Below, in pieces: positions 14,565 through 24,349 of a stretch of DNA of 64,000 nucleotides. The notes below the pieces were generated by a model. It saw only the letters and a list, made by a program, of their open reading frames with translations, was not told the DNA's origin and did not search any database. The stretch covers positions 53,893 to 117,892 of the forward strand of contig JACTNB010000014.1 in NCBI GenBank assembly GCA_014584345.1, read 5' to 3'. The position numbers and the translations under genes were made by a program. This DNA is from Planctomycetota bacterium. Its GTDB lineage: Bacteria; Planctomycetota; Planctomycetia; Planctomycetales; Planctomycetaceae. The number at the start of each line of letters is the position of its first letter. Within the stretch, counting starts at the first letter, position 1.

Positions 14565-17500
14565 TTACTTCTTCTGCAACAGGGTGGTCATGTATTCGAC
14601 CACGTCCACCAGTTCCTGCTGCGACATCACTTTCTGGAGATCGGCAGGCATCAGCGAAATTTCCTGCTTCACCAGTTCCTCGATGTCATTCCGGGCTACC
14701 GCCTTGACAATTCCCTCCGCATTCTTAATGGAAACATCCTGGGCCGATTCACTCACCAGCAATCCGGTCAGAATGTTCCCGTCGGTGGTCACCAGGGCAT
14801 AGGCCTCGTAATTATGACTGATCCCGGCCGAGGGATAGAGAATCGATTCCAGTAACGCCTGCCGACTGAGTTTCTTCCCGATTTCCGAAAGATCCGGGCC
14901 CACTTCCTTTCCCATCCCATTCACCTGGTGACATTTCGCGCAGGTGCCGTGCGTGTGGAACACCAGACGCCCGTTCTGGGCATCTCCCTTGAGCTTCGCC
15001 AGTTCGGCAACGGGAGGAAGGGGCCGATCATCCTTCGCGGGAGGCAAGGGATACAGTTTCCGCGCCAACTCCTGAACCTCCGCCACGGAGGAGGAATGCA
15101 GCACCGAAGCCACTGCGGGAACCAGAGACGGGGCGATCTTGCCGGCTTCCGCCTGTTTCGCCAGACGATTCGCTCCGGCTCGCGATTTACCCAGCGCCCG
15201 GGCAGCGGCCCGCCGAACTTCCAGGGAAACCTGCCCATCCTTCATCACCTCGAACAACGCATCGGCCGCACTGTTTTCTTCCGTGAGCCCCAGCACATTG
15301 GCGACGAGAATGGCCCGGGCCACATCCTGATCGCGCAATGCCTGCGTGAGTAACTCCTGCTGCTTGTTCAGGAGCAACGCTCGTGCGGCATCCACACCCA
15401 GTTGCTGATCGGAATTCTGAATTGCCAGTAACAGCAGTTCCGGGTAGTGCTCGCTCATTTGAAAACGAGAGACCAGGCTGACATACGAAGGTGTCCCCCG
15501 GCGCGCCTGCAACAACTGATTCAATGCCGCCTTATACCGGGGCAGTTGCTGGAAATCGGCACTACCGAGCCGATGCAGCGATTCCGTGGCGATAAAATCG
15601 GCCTCCGCGCGCCCTTGCAGCGAAGGATGAAACGCCATTTCGGCGAGCCGCTGCTGGTTCAGGGGCTTATTAAAATCGAGAGCCCGGAAATACCGGGGCA
15701 ATTCCCCCGAGGGAGTCGCGGGATCGAGGATCAGCTGTGTCAGATAATCGGCAGTTTTGCGACTACGCGACCGCCACACTATGTCCCTGCCCGCGGGCGA
15801 TTTCCAGTCCGTACCCACGCGCGACAACCATACATCCAGGCATTCATCCCAGTGGCGATGAGCCGCGATGCCCAAGGCCTCCAGATACCAGCGATCCTTC
15901 CCATCGTACTGCAGCGCCAGTTCTGACCAGATTGCGGCCGCTTCGGGAGAATTCAGTTCACGCAGGCCAATCAACATTTCACGACGCACTGCCGGAGAGG
16001 AATCGTGGATATCGATAAAATCCTGTATTTCTTCCACGCGGAATTCACCCGCCAGTTGCCGCGACAGGCGAATCGCCGCGATCCGCAAATCGGGATTCTC
16101 GTGCGTCAAACCGTTCCGCAGATGCTCCAGACGGCGTTCCCTGTTGATCGGAAGTTTCCCCAGCAGCCACAAGGCCCGGGCCTGAAAACGCGGATTGGGA
16201 GACGTTTGATACAGCTTCACCAACTCGGCCTCCGCGGCAGCACCGAATTTCTGCAACGCGGACCAGGCCAGATACCGTGTCGCCAAATTCGGGCTTTGCA
16301 ACGCGGCAATGGCTCCAGCAACCGTGCTGACATCGGCCGCCTTGAATCGGTAAGGACTGTTCGGCGGCGAAACACGGAAGATACGCCCCCGTTCGACATC
16401 CCCCATGCGATGCCCTCCTACTCCGGGGTCGTACCAGTCGGCGATAAACAGCGATCCATCGGGACCGATGCAGACATCCGAGGGACGAAACCACTTATCC
16501 CCCGTTCCTTCCAGGATCGGAACCATTTCGGCCGTGTAACCGGCCCCCGCGGTTTGAGCGGGATAGGCCCGCACAATGTTCGGTCCGGCATCGCAATGAA
16601 TCAACTGATTACGGAATACCGCGGGGAGCAGGTCCCCCTCGTAGATCAGAATGCCCGTGGGGGAACCGGCCCCCGTCTGAAGCAGGTTCGGTATGGAACC
16701 GGGATCGTTCTGATACCAATGCCGCAACGGTATTTCCTCGTGCATGCCCGTGCGCGGTTCGCGCCAGCCCGCTCCCGTCAGTTCATCGCGATACCCGTAG
16801 TTTCCATACTCCATCACGAAGTTGATGCGCACTCCCCGGTTCCCGTCGTCGTCGTTATCGCTCTGCCACAAGGAGCCGAAGGAATCGACGCACACCTCCC
16901 AGTTGTTCCGGAAATTCCAGCCCAGCGTCTCGAATTCGGAACCATCCAAATTGCAGCGAAACACCATCCCTTCCTGATAGGGATTGCGAGAATCGTTAAC
17001 GACGTTCCCCTGCTTGTCGGTGATGGGATTGCCGTGTTTGTCCTTGACCTGCTTCCCCGAGTTTCCGAAGTTGAAATAGAGCTTGCCATCGGGACCGAAG
17101 GTGCAGGCGTGAATGCCGTGATCGTGCTGGGCGCCGCTGATCCCCGTAAACAGGATTTCCTTGCGGTCGGCCTTGTCGTCACCGTTGTCGTCGATCAACC
17201 AGAAGATGCTGTCGCCACATGAAATCAATGCACGATTCCCCAGCACGCAGATCCCGTGCGCGGAGTCGACGTCGCGTCCCTGATAAAATGTTTTCACGGA
17301 ATTCGCGGCCCCATCGCCGGTGGTATCCTCAAAAATCAGGATCCGGTCTCCCTCGGCTCGCTCCTTTACATCGGTATTGCGAAAATTGCGGTAATTGAGC
17401 ACTTCGCAAACCCACACCCGTCCCCGGGCATCGATATCGATGCTCGTCGGATTCAACAGTAGCGGTTCGCCCACGAAAAGCTTGGCTTCCAGTCCCGCCG

Positions 17501-19691
17501 CCACGGTTAGCTGGGCCAGGGCTTGATCCAGATCCCGGCTCTCGGCAGCGGCACTCGCTCCCGATTGCCGAATCGAGTTCAGAAAGCTCGAACTGGGCCG
17601 TTCCGTGAACACAAAAAACTGGACGCTGCTGGCGTGCCCCGCCGCCTGGGTGGTCCCTCCGTCATCCAACGCCCCTCGAACCTGAAACCGTTCGTACTTA
17701 TGGTCGGCTGGCAAATCGAACTGTATCACGGAGTTGGCATGCGTCCCGATCCCGTAGGCCACCGGATGCCCTTGGATGCGCAACGGCTGGCCTCCCGCGT
17801 TGCTGTTGACCCGGACTTGACCCCAGTCGGAATCGGCGGATTTCCACTGGAGATCCGTCAGCTTCAATTCCCCGGCCGGGCCGATCAGCCGAGGTTCGGC
17901 CCAGTCGGCCCAGTCACAGGAAAATCCGTCACGAGCATCGCCGACGACGAGAAACAGTTGCTTCGCCCCGGCAATCGGAACATCGACGGAAACAGCGTGT
18001 CCGGGAGTGCTCGAATTCACAACCGGGCTGGCAAACAAGGGCTTGTCGCTTCCCCCCGCCGGTGCGGAGGAGGTTTTCTGGTCCGCGGGAGCCGCCTGGG
18101 GGGGCGTGCGCCGGCCGGTCGTGGGGGGCTTGAACTGCCAGTTTTCCGGCCTGGGATAATCCTGATTCGACTCCAGCGTTTCGATCGAGGGAGTTTCGGA
18201 ATTCACTCCCTGCTCGGGAACTTCAAGATGCGCGGTCCAGGCGATGGCATTCAGAACCACCTTGCGGAAGTCATCGTGTTGCCAGTTGACATGAAAATGG
18301 CCTCCCGTGAAACCGAAGCCCCGCCCCTCGTTTGCGCGATCAAAGGCCCAGCCGACATGCTGTGGTTCCTTTCGCACCAACACCGATTCCCGGACATGGG
18401 GGTTCCCGCTATGGGGGCCATCGGGGCGATTCAGCGTTTCCCGGGGAGGCATGTCGGTCAGAATCGGAGTCACCCCCCGCATTTCCGGGGCAAACCGCAT
18501 GTGATAGTACCATTCATCATTGATGGAAAAAGGCTGCACGCCCCGTGTGATGGGATGCTTCGGAAGTTCATCGAACTGAGCGGTCCAGTGGGGGTTCACC
18601 GACCAGTTCGGCTCGAAAAAACCGCCCATCCACTTAATAAAATGATCCCCTTCCGGACCGATCACGGTTTCAACGGCGTAATGCAGGCAAACCAACCCCG
18701 TGCCGCGAGCCATCACGCGATCGAATTCCTCCAGGTGGGGATTGAGGAAATGACGGGCCCCACCGTCGCTATAACAGACAACGGTATCGGCATTGTCGAA
18801 CGCCGTCACGTCGCTCGGCCAGCCGTTGAGGTAAACGGCGGTCTGCACGGGAAGACCACTCTGGTTAAGGCATTCCGCCAGCAGCAGACATCCCGCGTTG
18901 TGCTCATGAGAGAAATATCCGTGACTCTTACTGCCCGCCACGAACACCACTTTTTTGCGGTCCTTGAGCGGCAAACGCTTGAGTTGAACATCCCGAAACT
19001 CCACTTTCATCGGAGGACCCGAGTGCAGTTGCAGCGCGAGCACCCCCGAATAATCCCGGTTTTCGGCATCCAGATCGACCACCCGGGACATGACGGCATC
19101 GTTGATTTTCAACGTGAGTTCGTTCCCGCTGGCGATGATGTGATATGTGTTCCAGTCGGAGAGATTCACCTTCTTCAGCAGTTCCTCCCGATCCCCCAGC
19201 GCGGCCTGTCCAATCTGTTTGGGCCCCTGCACGCGAGCCGATTGACCCCGACCGGCCAGTACTCCACGCCCTTTTTCATCGTAACAGGCCCCCAGCCACT
19301 GGCCCGCTAGATCGATGTCAGCCTGATAGCCGACCACATGCCCATCGGGTTCCACCTGAGAACGAAATTGAATCCCCGAATTGGCCTGGGGCGACCCCGA
19401 AATCCGGAATTCCAGCTTGAGTTCGAAATCGTCCACTTCGCCGGCCTGCCAGCGGAGAAAGGTGTTGTAATCGCAGGGATTTTCAGGCGTCGATTCCGCG
19501 ACGATGACTCCGTCCACCACGCGCCAGAACTTGGCGTCTCCCTCCCAGCCCGATAAATCCTTACCGTTGAAAATCGGCTTGAATCCGACGGGATCCGCCG
19601 CCATCACCATGGCCTGACAGACCAACACGAACGCGGCAAACCAATATCCACACCTCGGAATTTGTCGGGAAAGCAACTGTCGGAATGTCAT
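14565..19691 (-). CDS. Giant secreted multidomain protein: DUF1080, ThuA, NPCBM, PVC dehydrogenase propeller, HEAT, cytochrome c
   Basis: A 1708-residue exported protein (signal peptide ending VMAA). In order: a DUF1080/3-keto-disaccharide hydrolase-like jellyroll (about 35-240, FNGKDLSGWEG); a ThuA-like trehalose-utilisation fold (about 248-500, VVFVAGSKSHGYFSHEHNAG); a linker; an NPCBM-like carbohydrate-binding domain (about 570-690, GIGTHANSVIQFDLP); a PVC-type membrane-bound dehydrogenase beta-propeller (about 725-1120, PTSIDIDARGRVWVCEVLNYR); HEAT-like helical repeats (about 1125-1550); and a cytochrome c domain with CAKCH and distal Met candidates (about 1565-1705). Such PVC dehydrogenase-HEAT-heme architectures are typical of Planctomycetes; carrying two sugar-related domains at the N terminus makes this one unusually long. 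It is presumed to act on extracellular carbohydrates with electron transfer through the heme. Substrate not inferable. Confidence 0.9.
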   Translation of the reverse strand: MTFRQLLSRQIPRCGYWFAAFVLVCQAMVMAADPVGFKPIFNGKDLSGWEGDAKFWRVVDGVIVAESTPENPCDYNTFLRWQAGEVDDFELKLEFRISGSPQANSGIQFRSQVEPDGHVVGYQADIDLAGQWLGACYDEKGRGVLAGRGQSARVQGPKQIGQAALGDREELLKKVNLSDWNTYHIIASGNELTLKINDAVMSRVVDLDAENRDYSGVLALQLHSGPPMKVEFRDVQLKRLPLKDRKKVVFVAGSKSHGYFSHEHNAGCLLLAECLNQSGLPVQTAVYLNGWPSDVTAFDNADTVVCYSDGGARHFLNPHLEEFDRVMARGTGLVCLHYAVETVIGPEGDHFIKWMGGFFEPNWSVNPHWTAQFDELPKHPITRGVQPFSINDEWYYHMRFAPEMRGVTPILTDMPPRETLNRPDGPHSGNPHVRESVLVRKEPQHVGWAFDRANEGRGFGFTGGHFHVNWQHDDFRKVVLNAIAWTAHLEVPEQGVNSETPSIETLESNQDYPRPENWQFKPPTTGRRTPPQAAPADQKTSSAPAGGSDKPLFASPVVNSSTPGHAVSVDVPIAGAKQLFLVVGDARDGFSCDWADWAEPRLIGPAGELKLTDLQWKSADSDWGQVRVNSNAGGQPLRIQGHPVAYGIGTHANSVIQFDLPADHKYERFQVRGALDDGGTTQAAGHASSVQFFVFTERPSSSFLNSIRQSGASAAAESRDLDQALAQLTVAAGLEAKLFVGEPLLLNPTSIDIDARGRVWVCEVLNYRNFRNTDVKERAEGDRILIFEDTTGDGAANSVKTFYQGRDVDSAHGICVLGNRALISCGDSIFWLIDDNGDDKADRKEILFTGISGAQHDHGIHACTFGPDGKLYFNFGNSGKQVKDKHGNPITDKQGNVVNDSRNPYQEGMVFRCNLDGSEFETLGWNFRNNWEVCVDSFGSLWQSDNDDDGNRGVRINFVMEYGNYGYRDELTGAGWREPRTGMHEEIPLRHWYQNDPGSIPNLLQTGAGSPTGILIYEGDLLPAVFRNQLIHCDAGPNIVRAYPAQTAGAGYTAEMVPILEGTGDKWFRPSDVCIGPDGSLFIADWYDPGVGGHRMGDVERGRIFRVSPPNSPYRFKAADVSTVAGAIAALQSPNLATRYLAWSALQKFGAAAEAELVKLYQTSPNPRFQARALWLLGKLPINRERRLEHLRNGLTHENPDLRIAAIRLSRQLAGEFRVEEIQDFIDIHDSSPAVRREMLIGLRELNSPEAAAIWSELALQYDGKDRWYLEALGIAAHRHWDECLDVWLSRVGTDWKSPAGRDIVWRSRSRKTADYLTQLILDPATPSGELPRYFRALDFNKPLNQQRLAEMAFHPSLQGRAEADFIATESLHRLGSADFQQLPRYKAALNQLLQARRGTPSYVSLVSRFQMSEHYPELLLLAIQNSDQQLGVDAARALLLNKQQELLTQALRDQDVARAILVANVLGLTEENSAADALFEVMKDGQVSLEVRRAAARALGKSRAGANRLAKQAEAGKIAPSLVPAVASVLHSSSVAEVQELARKLYPLPPAKDDRPLPPVAELAKLKGDAQNGRLVFHTHGTCAKCHQVNGMGKEVGPDLSEIGKKLSRQALLESILYPSAGISHNYEAYALVTTDGNILTGLLVSESAQDVSIKNAEGIVKAVARNDIEELVKQEISLMPADLQKVMSQQELVDVVEYMTTLLQKK

Positions 19692-20060
19692 GCAACAAGC
19701 CCTTTTTCAGGTAATTCGACTGGAGAGGCAATCCGAACGACCTTCCTGCGCCGCCGGAGTGCTCGCAAAACCAGACTCCGATACAAAACTTCATCGATTC
19801 GCGTCCAGTAAGGGTTGGGGCTGCGACGATAATTTTCTGGTATCGGTGTCCGATCAAACATCTCCGATGATTCTAACAGCGCACACCGATCAGGGAAAAG
19901 TAAGCGCTGGAAAATTAAATTCCGGCAGCGGCGCTCCCCCCGAACACTTTCCGCAATCCGAGGAGATTTCGACAGGGCTTGCAAGTCCACGCCAAAATAT
20001 CTCTTCGGGACCATGCAGTTCCGTGTTAAACTAGCACTCTGTCTCAGTTTTTTTCCAGAC

Positions 20061-20160
20061 TGTGTACCACTGGCTTTGCCAGTGAATCTCCATGTTGACG
20101 AATACTTTACATTGCACTGGGAGAGCCAGTGGCACTCGAATTTCCAGGCCTGACAATGCA
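20061..20160. repeat. Inverted-pair palindromic element, copy A
   Basis: A 100-bp element with a second copy at 60267-60365. The left half is the hairpin CACTGGC-TTT-GCCAGTG. The right half, CACTGGGAGAGCCAGTGGCAC, is an inverted copy of the left half with its flank (left reads GTACCACTGGCTTTGCCAGTG). Between them lies a spacer containing CATGTTGACGA. Two palindromes facing each other across a spacer is the layout of REP doublets (BIMEs). Confidence 0.75.
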
Positions 20161-20282
20161 CTAGCCAGCGGCAATGGCGGACATCCGGACTGCACGCCAG
20201 GCCAGGCAGGATTCGTCAGGCCGGTGCACTTCACTGGTGGATGCCCACTGGCACAACGGGTGTGTTGATTTAGCATTGTTGC

Positions 20283-20357
20283 GTGCCACGGCTGTGTCAG
20301 CCGCGCCAGTTTCCAAGCAATTTTTTCACAGTTTCACGACTCGCTGAGCCGTGGCAC
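20283..20357. repeat. Inverted-pair palindromic element with CCACGGCT core
   Basis: GTGCCACGGCT at 20283-20293 and its exact complement AGCCGTGGCAC at 20347-20357 form an 11-bp inverted repeat 53 bp apart. The left arm is itself a hairpin (CGGCTG-TGT-CAGCCG). The layout matches the CCACTGGC elements with a different core, so it is probably a second sub-family of the same kind of repeat. Confidence 0.6.
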
Positions 20358-20459
20358 CCAATATAATCAACAGACAGTCTACGGAAGCGGGCCGAGATCT
20401 CCCGCCAACTCAGGTCCCTGGGGAAACGCACTCCTCCATCAGAAACACGTTGGCTGCCC

Positions 20460-22814
20460 ATGAGTCCGATTCCGACACTACAATCCGTATTCAGACGGAC
20501 GATTTTGGTTGCATTGTTTGCGTCTGCGCTCACCTGGATTTCGTCCTGGCCCGGGCTGGGCATTCCCTCGGTTGCCCTGTCCGCGGAGGTCCGCATGAAA
20601 AGCGGCTACGTGATTCGGTTCGAGGGGAAACCGGTTCCGGTGCAGGGGCTGACCATCGAGCAGATACGGCAGGGGACGCCTGGCCCGGTGGAGAGTTTTC
20701 CATTCACGATGTTCGATGCCGTTTCTCGGCGTTATTACCTTTCCCAGTCACAGGTCGAGGAAGTGCAACTGGGGAGCGAATACATCGACGAATTCAAGCT
20801 GACGGTCAAGCCGTCCGCGCGGATGACCATGTTCGGCTCGGTGGGAGGCTTCATCAACATGACTCCTTTTTCGGAGTACGGGCGGCGGATTGTCACGCTC
20901 CAGGGGACCGATAAGCCGATCGATGTGGTGCAATCGATTTCGCGCATCCGGCCGGATTATGTCGATCTCACCGCAATCAACGTGAATTGGCAATACGCCA
21001 TTGCCACGAAAACCCTCCCCCCCGTGGTGCTGAGACAAACCCTGTCGCATGCGATCAACGAACAAAGCCACGAGGATCGACTTGCCGTGGTCCGGCTTTT
21101 CGTGGATGCCGAGTATTACCGCGAAGCCCAGCAGGAACTGGATCGCATCGCCCAGGATTTCCCCGATCTGAAAGCCCGGGTAGATCAACTGCAACTGGAA
21201 GTGCGCCAGTTGCGTGCCCTGCAATTTGCCAATGAATTCGAACGCCGTCTCGAAGCGGGACAGTTCGAACTGGTATCCCAACAGGCCCGGCAATTCCCCC
21301 GGGAGGATATCAACCAGGCGACGCTGCAGCGCATCGACCGCATGCAGCAACAGCATGCGGAAGCACGGGAGCAGATGGATCAAGCCCGGGCTCAACTTTC
21401 CCGCTTACAATCGGAAGTGCGAGACCCTGCCCTGCTGGCTCGTTTTCAGGATATGCGTTCCCTGGTGGAGCAACGCCTGACGCGAACAACTCTGGAGCGG
21501 CTGTCTCCCTTTTTGAATTCCCTCGAAGATCCGACACTGGACGCAGTCAGCAAACTCGCCCTGGCCTACACGGGTTGGGTTGTGGGGCCAGCGCTTGCGG
21601 AGCCGGATGCCGACACCGCCTTGAATCTGTGGGACGCCCGCGATCTGGTGCTGGAGATTCTGCGAGGCTCCTCGGGCCTGCGCCGCACCGAATTGGTCGC
21701 GCAACTGAAAGCGACGGAAAATGTCAGTCCCGACATCGTGTCGGCCCTGGTACGTCACCTGGAGCCGGTCCACGAAACCGCGGCGGAAGCCATCGGCACC
21801 CCCATGACCTTGAACACCCTGGAAGCGGCAACACCGGTCACCTACGATATTCTGCTCCCCGCGGAGTATTCCCCCGATCGGAAATATCCACTCGTACTGG
21901 CCTTGCCCGCGGGAGGGATTTCCCCCCAACAGACACTTGTCTGGTGGGGCGGTGCTTCCCTGGCCGGCCCCGCGCATCGGAACGGGTATATCGTAATTTC
22001 GCCTCATGCGCCGGCCGGCGCCGATGCCTCCCCGCCGGGAGAAACGCTGGCCATGCGCGTGGTGCAGATGCTGCGAGATGCCCGTAAACGCTTCGGCATC
22101 GATTCGGATCGTGTCTTTCTCGTCGGGCACGGGCAAGGTGGAGATGCCGTTTTTGATATCGGCATGTCGCACCCCGATTTGTTCGCCGGTGCCGTCGTCT
22201 TCACGGGACGCACCAACGAATACACCACGCATTACTGGGAAAACAGTCGGCATCTCCCCTTTTATGTCGTAGTCGGGGAACTCGATGCGGATAACTTCAA
22301 GCAGAATGCCAACGACATGACTCGCATGATGAAAAATCGCTTCGACGTGGTGCTGACGGAATTCAAGCAACGCGGCCGGGAAGATTACTACGAGGAATTG
22401 CCGTTGATTCTCGAATGGATGCGACTGCACCGCCGCGCGCCGCTCCCCTCGGTCCTGGAAATGAAAACCCTGCGGCCCTCCGATAACCGTTTTTACTGGC
22501 TGGAAATCGGCGGCTTGCCCGAGCAGATCATGAAACCCCGCACCAACCGCCAAGGAGACCCGCTGCCGCCGCGCCCACTCCCCCTGACCGCCAAAGTCAC
22601 TGCGGGAAATACCCTGTACCTGACCGTTGGCGCGGAACGTATCTCGCTCTGGCTTTCCCCCGAATTCGTCAGCTTCGAGGAGAAACTCAAGGTGCAATGG
22701 AAGGGCCGCACCATGTTCAACCAGATTCCCGAGCGAGATATCGGCGTGATGCTCGAACACCTACGCATTACGGGAGATCGCGAACGCCTCTACTGGATGA
22801 ACCTGAATTTCTAG
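20460..22814 (+). CDS. Secreted protein with alpha/beta-hydrolase (esterase-like) domain, nucleophile replaced by Gly
   Basis: A 784-residue exported protein (signal peptide ending VALSAE). Residues about 45-180 form an N-terminal domain that is not recognised. Residues about 190-330 are coiled-coil/TPR-like helices (VDAEYYREAQQELDRIAQDFPDL). Residues about 455-660 resemble feruloyl-esterase/PHB-depolymerase-type alpha/beta hydrolases: YDILLPAEYSPDRKYPLVLALPAGG, then RVFLVGHGQGGDAVFDIGMSHPD. The nucleophile elbow should read GxSxG, but residues 556-560 are GHGQG, so Gly558 stands where Ser is needed. A later GELDAD and a short C-terminal sandwich (IMKPRTNRQGDPLP) follow. I infer a non-catalytic or altered hydrolase. 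It is convergent with the lactonase gene, 20 bp apart. Confidence 0.75.
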   Translation: MSPIPTLQSVFRRTILVALFASALTWISSWPGLGIPSVALSAEVRMKSGYVIRFEGKPVPVQGLTIEQIRQGTPGPVESFPFTMFDAVSRRYYLSQSQVEEVQLGSEYIDEFKLTVKPSARMTMFGSVGGFINMTPFSEYGRRIVTLQGTDKPIDVVQSISRIRPDYVDLTAINVNWQYAIATKTLPPVVLRQTLSHAINEQSHEDRLAVVRLFVDAEYYREAQQELDRIAQDFPDLKARVDQLQLEVRQLRALQFANEFERRLEAGQFELVSQQARQFPREDINQATLQRIDRMQQQHAEAREQMDQARAQLSRLQSEVRDPALLARFQDMRSLVEQRLTRTTLERLSPFLNSLEDPTLDAVSKLALAYTGWVVGPALAEPDADTALNLWDARDLVLEILRGSSGLRRTELVAQLKATENVSPDIVSALVRHLEPVHETAAEAIGTPMTLNTLEAATPVTYDILLPAEYSPDRKYPLVLALPAGGISPQQTLVWWGGASLAGPAHRNGYIVISPHAPAGADASPPGETLAMRVVQMLRDARKRFGIDSDRVFLVGHGQGGDAVFDIGMSHPDLFAGAVVFTGRTNEYTTHYWENSRHLPFYVVVGELDADNFKQNANDMTRMMKNRFDVVLTEFKQRGREDYYEELPLILEWMRLHRRAPLPSVLEMKTLRPSDNRFYWLEIGGLPEQIMKPRTNRQGDPLPPRPLPLTAKVTAGNTLYLTVGAERISLWLSPEFVSFEEKLKVQWKGRTMFNQIPERDIGVMLEHLRITGDRERLYWMNLNF

Positions 22815-22834
22815 GTCGGAGGCTCGACTCGGTT

Positions 22835-24085
22835 CTACCGATTGAGATCAATAAACAGCAACATGGATGGATTGCCGACCGGTGTGTACTGTCCGGTGAA
22901 TTTCAGGCCCCCGGTCTTCTTGTCGACGGCAAAGGTCGCCAGGTTGTCGGCCCGCTGATTCAACGTGTAAAAAAAGTTGCCCGTCGGATCGAAACTGAAA
23001 CTGCGGGGGTAATCGCCCCGTGTCCATTCTTCGCCGATGTATCTCAGCGTTCCATCCTGGGCGACTGCGAAAATTCCGACACTGTCATGCAGTCGGTTTC
23101 CCGCATAGACGTGGCGGCCATCTTGCGAAACCAGTATTTCCGAACAGAAGTTGCTGCCGGCATAACCGGGTGGCAGGCTGGAAATCGTCTGCCGCGCCGT
23201 TAACCGCCCCGTCTCGGCCGCGTAATCAAACAGCACAATCGTCGAGCCTTCCTCCTGAATCGAATAGAGCCAGCGGCCATTCGGATGAAAGTGAAAATGC
23301 CGCGGGCCATCACCGGGCGGAAGCGCGGTGAACGCCGGATCGTTGGGCGTCAGTTTTCCCGTCGAACCGTTAAATTTCCAGATAAAGATCTTGTCGAGAC
23401 CGAGATCGACATGCAGAACATACCGGCCCTGGGGGTCCGCCGCGATCATGTGGGCGTGTTTATGATCGTGACCACTGAAGGCAAAACTTCCCGGAGGCGC
23501 ATTTTTCGCCGTGCTGGGCCCTATCGTCCCTTCCGGTTCCTGCACGTCTACCGCTTCCCCCAGTGTTCCCTCCTCCAGAATCGGCAGCACCGCGATCGTC
23601 CCTGCGAAATAGTTCGCCACCAGCAGAAACCGACCCGATGGGTGCAGTTGCACATAGGTCGGTCCGGCTCCACCGGAAGGAACCGTATTCAACAGCGATA
23701 ACCGACCATTTTCAGGATCGACTGCAAAGGCACTGACCGTGCCCGATTTCGCCTCGCCAACCCGGTCGGTTTCATTGGCCGAATAGATGCGCGTTCCCGC
23801 CGCATTGGCCGCCAGGCAACTCGGACTCGTTCCCAGCGGAAAAACTCCGGCCGGTGTCAGCTTGCCGGATCCGCGATCCACCCGGAACAGATGGATGCCC
23901 CGTCCGTTACCCGGCGGAAGATCAACCTGCGTCGGCAGCACATCGCCGAGTGGTGAACTGAACGTGCCGACGTAGGCCATCAAAGGCCGCTCTTCCGCAT
24001 GCACCGGACTACAAACTGACCAGAGTCCGACCGCGACACAAGCAGCGGCGGCGACAAGGTAACAGCGTGAAAACGAAATTGTCAT
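22835..24085 (-). CDS. Secreted lactonase-family seven-bladed beta-propeller (6-phosphogluconolactonase-like)
   Basis: A 416-residue protein of the YbhE/Pgl lactonase family. The signal peptide (about 1-30) ends at PVHAEE, so unlike cytosolic E. coli Pgl it is exported and probably acts on an extracellular lactone or serves as a muconate-cycle-like propeller. Family blade motifs are MAYVGTFSSPL, GTSPSCLAANAAGTRIYSANE, GGAGPTYVQLHPSGRFLLVANY, GDGPRHFHFHPNGRWLYSIQE and GDYPRSFSFDPTGNFFYTLNQ. The length fits the family. The true substrate is not shown by the sequence, so the 6-phosphogluconolactonase name should be used with care. Confidence 0.9.
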   Translation of the reverse strand: MTISFSRCYLVAAAACVAVGLWSVCSPVHAEERPLMAYVGTFSSPLGDVLPTQVDLPPGNGRGIHLFRVDRGSGKLTPAGVFPLGTSPSCLAANAAGTRIYSANETDRVGEAKSGTVSAFAVDPENGRLSLLNTVPSGGAGPTYVQLHPSGRFLLVANYFAGTIAVLPILEEGTLGEAVDVQEPEGTIGPSTAKNAPPGSFAFSGHDHKHAHMIAADPQGRYVLHVDLGLDKIFIWKFNGSTGKLTPNDPAFTALPPGDGPRHFHFHPNGRWLYSIQEEGSTIVLFDYAAETGRLTARQTISSLPPGYAGSNFCSEILVSQDGRHVYAGNRLHDSVGIFAVAQDGTLRYIGEEWTRGDYPRSFSFDPTGNFFYTLNQRADNLATFAVDKKTGGLKFTGQYTPVGNPSMLLFIDLNR

Positions 24086-24349
24086 GGCGGTGGAGTCCGT
24101 GTGGAGTTCAGGAAACGGCAGGATGTAAAATCGTGGCGGTCGGCAGTCAGCAGGAACGGGCCCGTGAAACTGCCGATCGTGGCGGAACTGAGTGCTCGCT
24201 CCACATCAGCGCCACCAACACGAGCCTGATTCGCTGCATTGTGTCCGTGATACCATGCCGAGTCAACGCGACCGATGTCAGCTATTGGCGACGAACGGCA
24301 CAATTCACCCTGCCTCACGGCGAACGGCATGGAATTCAATCTCCGTGAG
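24086..24349. other. Upstream region of the lactonase gene
   Basis: About 260 bp with no gene seen. It lies between the lactonase start and the truncated duplicate that begins at 24350. Confidence 0.3.

Larger units (their letters stand above)
19692..20459. other. Repeat-rich divergent intergenic region
   Basis: 768 bp between the giant multidomain gene and the esterase-fold gene. It contains two palindromic elements, listed separately at 20061-20160 and 20283-20357. I see no protein-coding or RNA gene. Confidence 0.5.

Noticed and set aside
17523..19310. A 595-codon plus-strand open frame
   Set aside because: It is antisense to the well-supported multidomain gene. The translation is His/Arg/Gly/Pro-rich with no family motifs, the usual shadow of a GC-biased minus-strand gene.
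21405..22760. A 451-codon minus-strand open frame
   Set aside because: It is antisense to the esterase-fold gene; composition is atypical and there is no ribosome-binding site.
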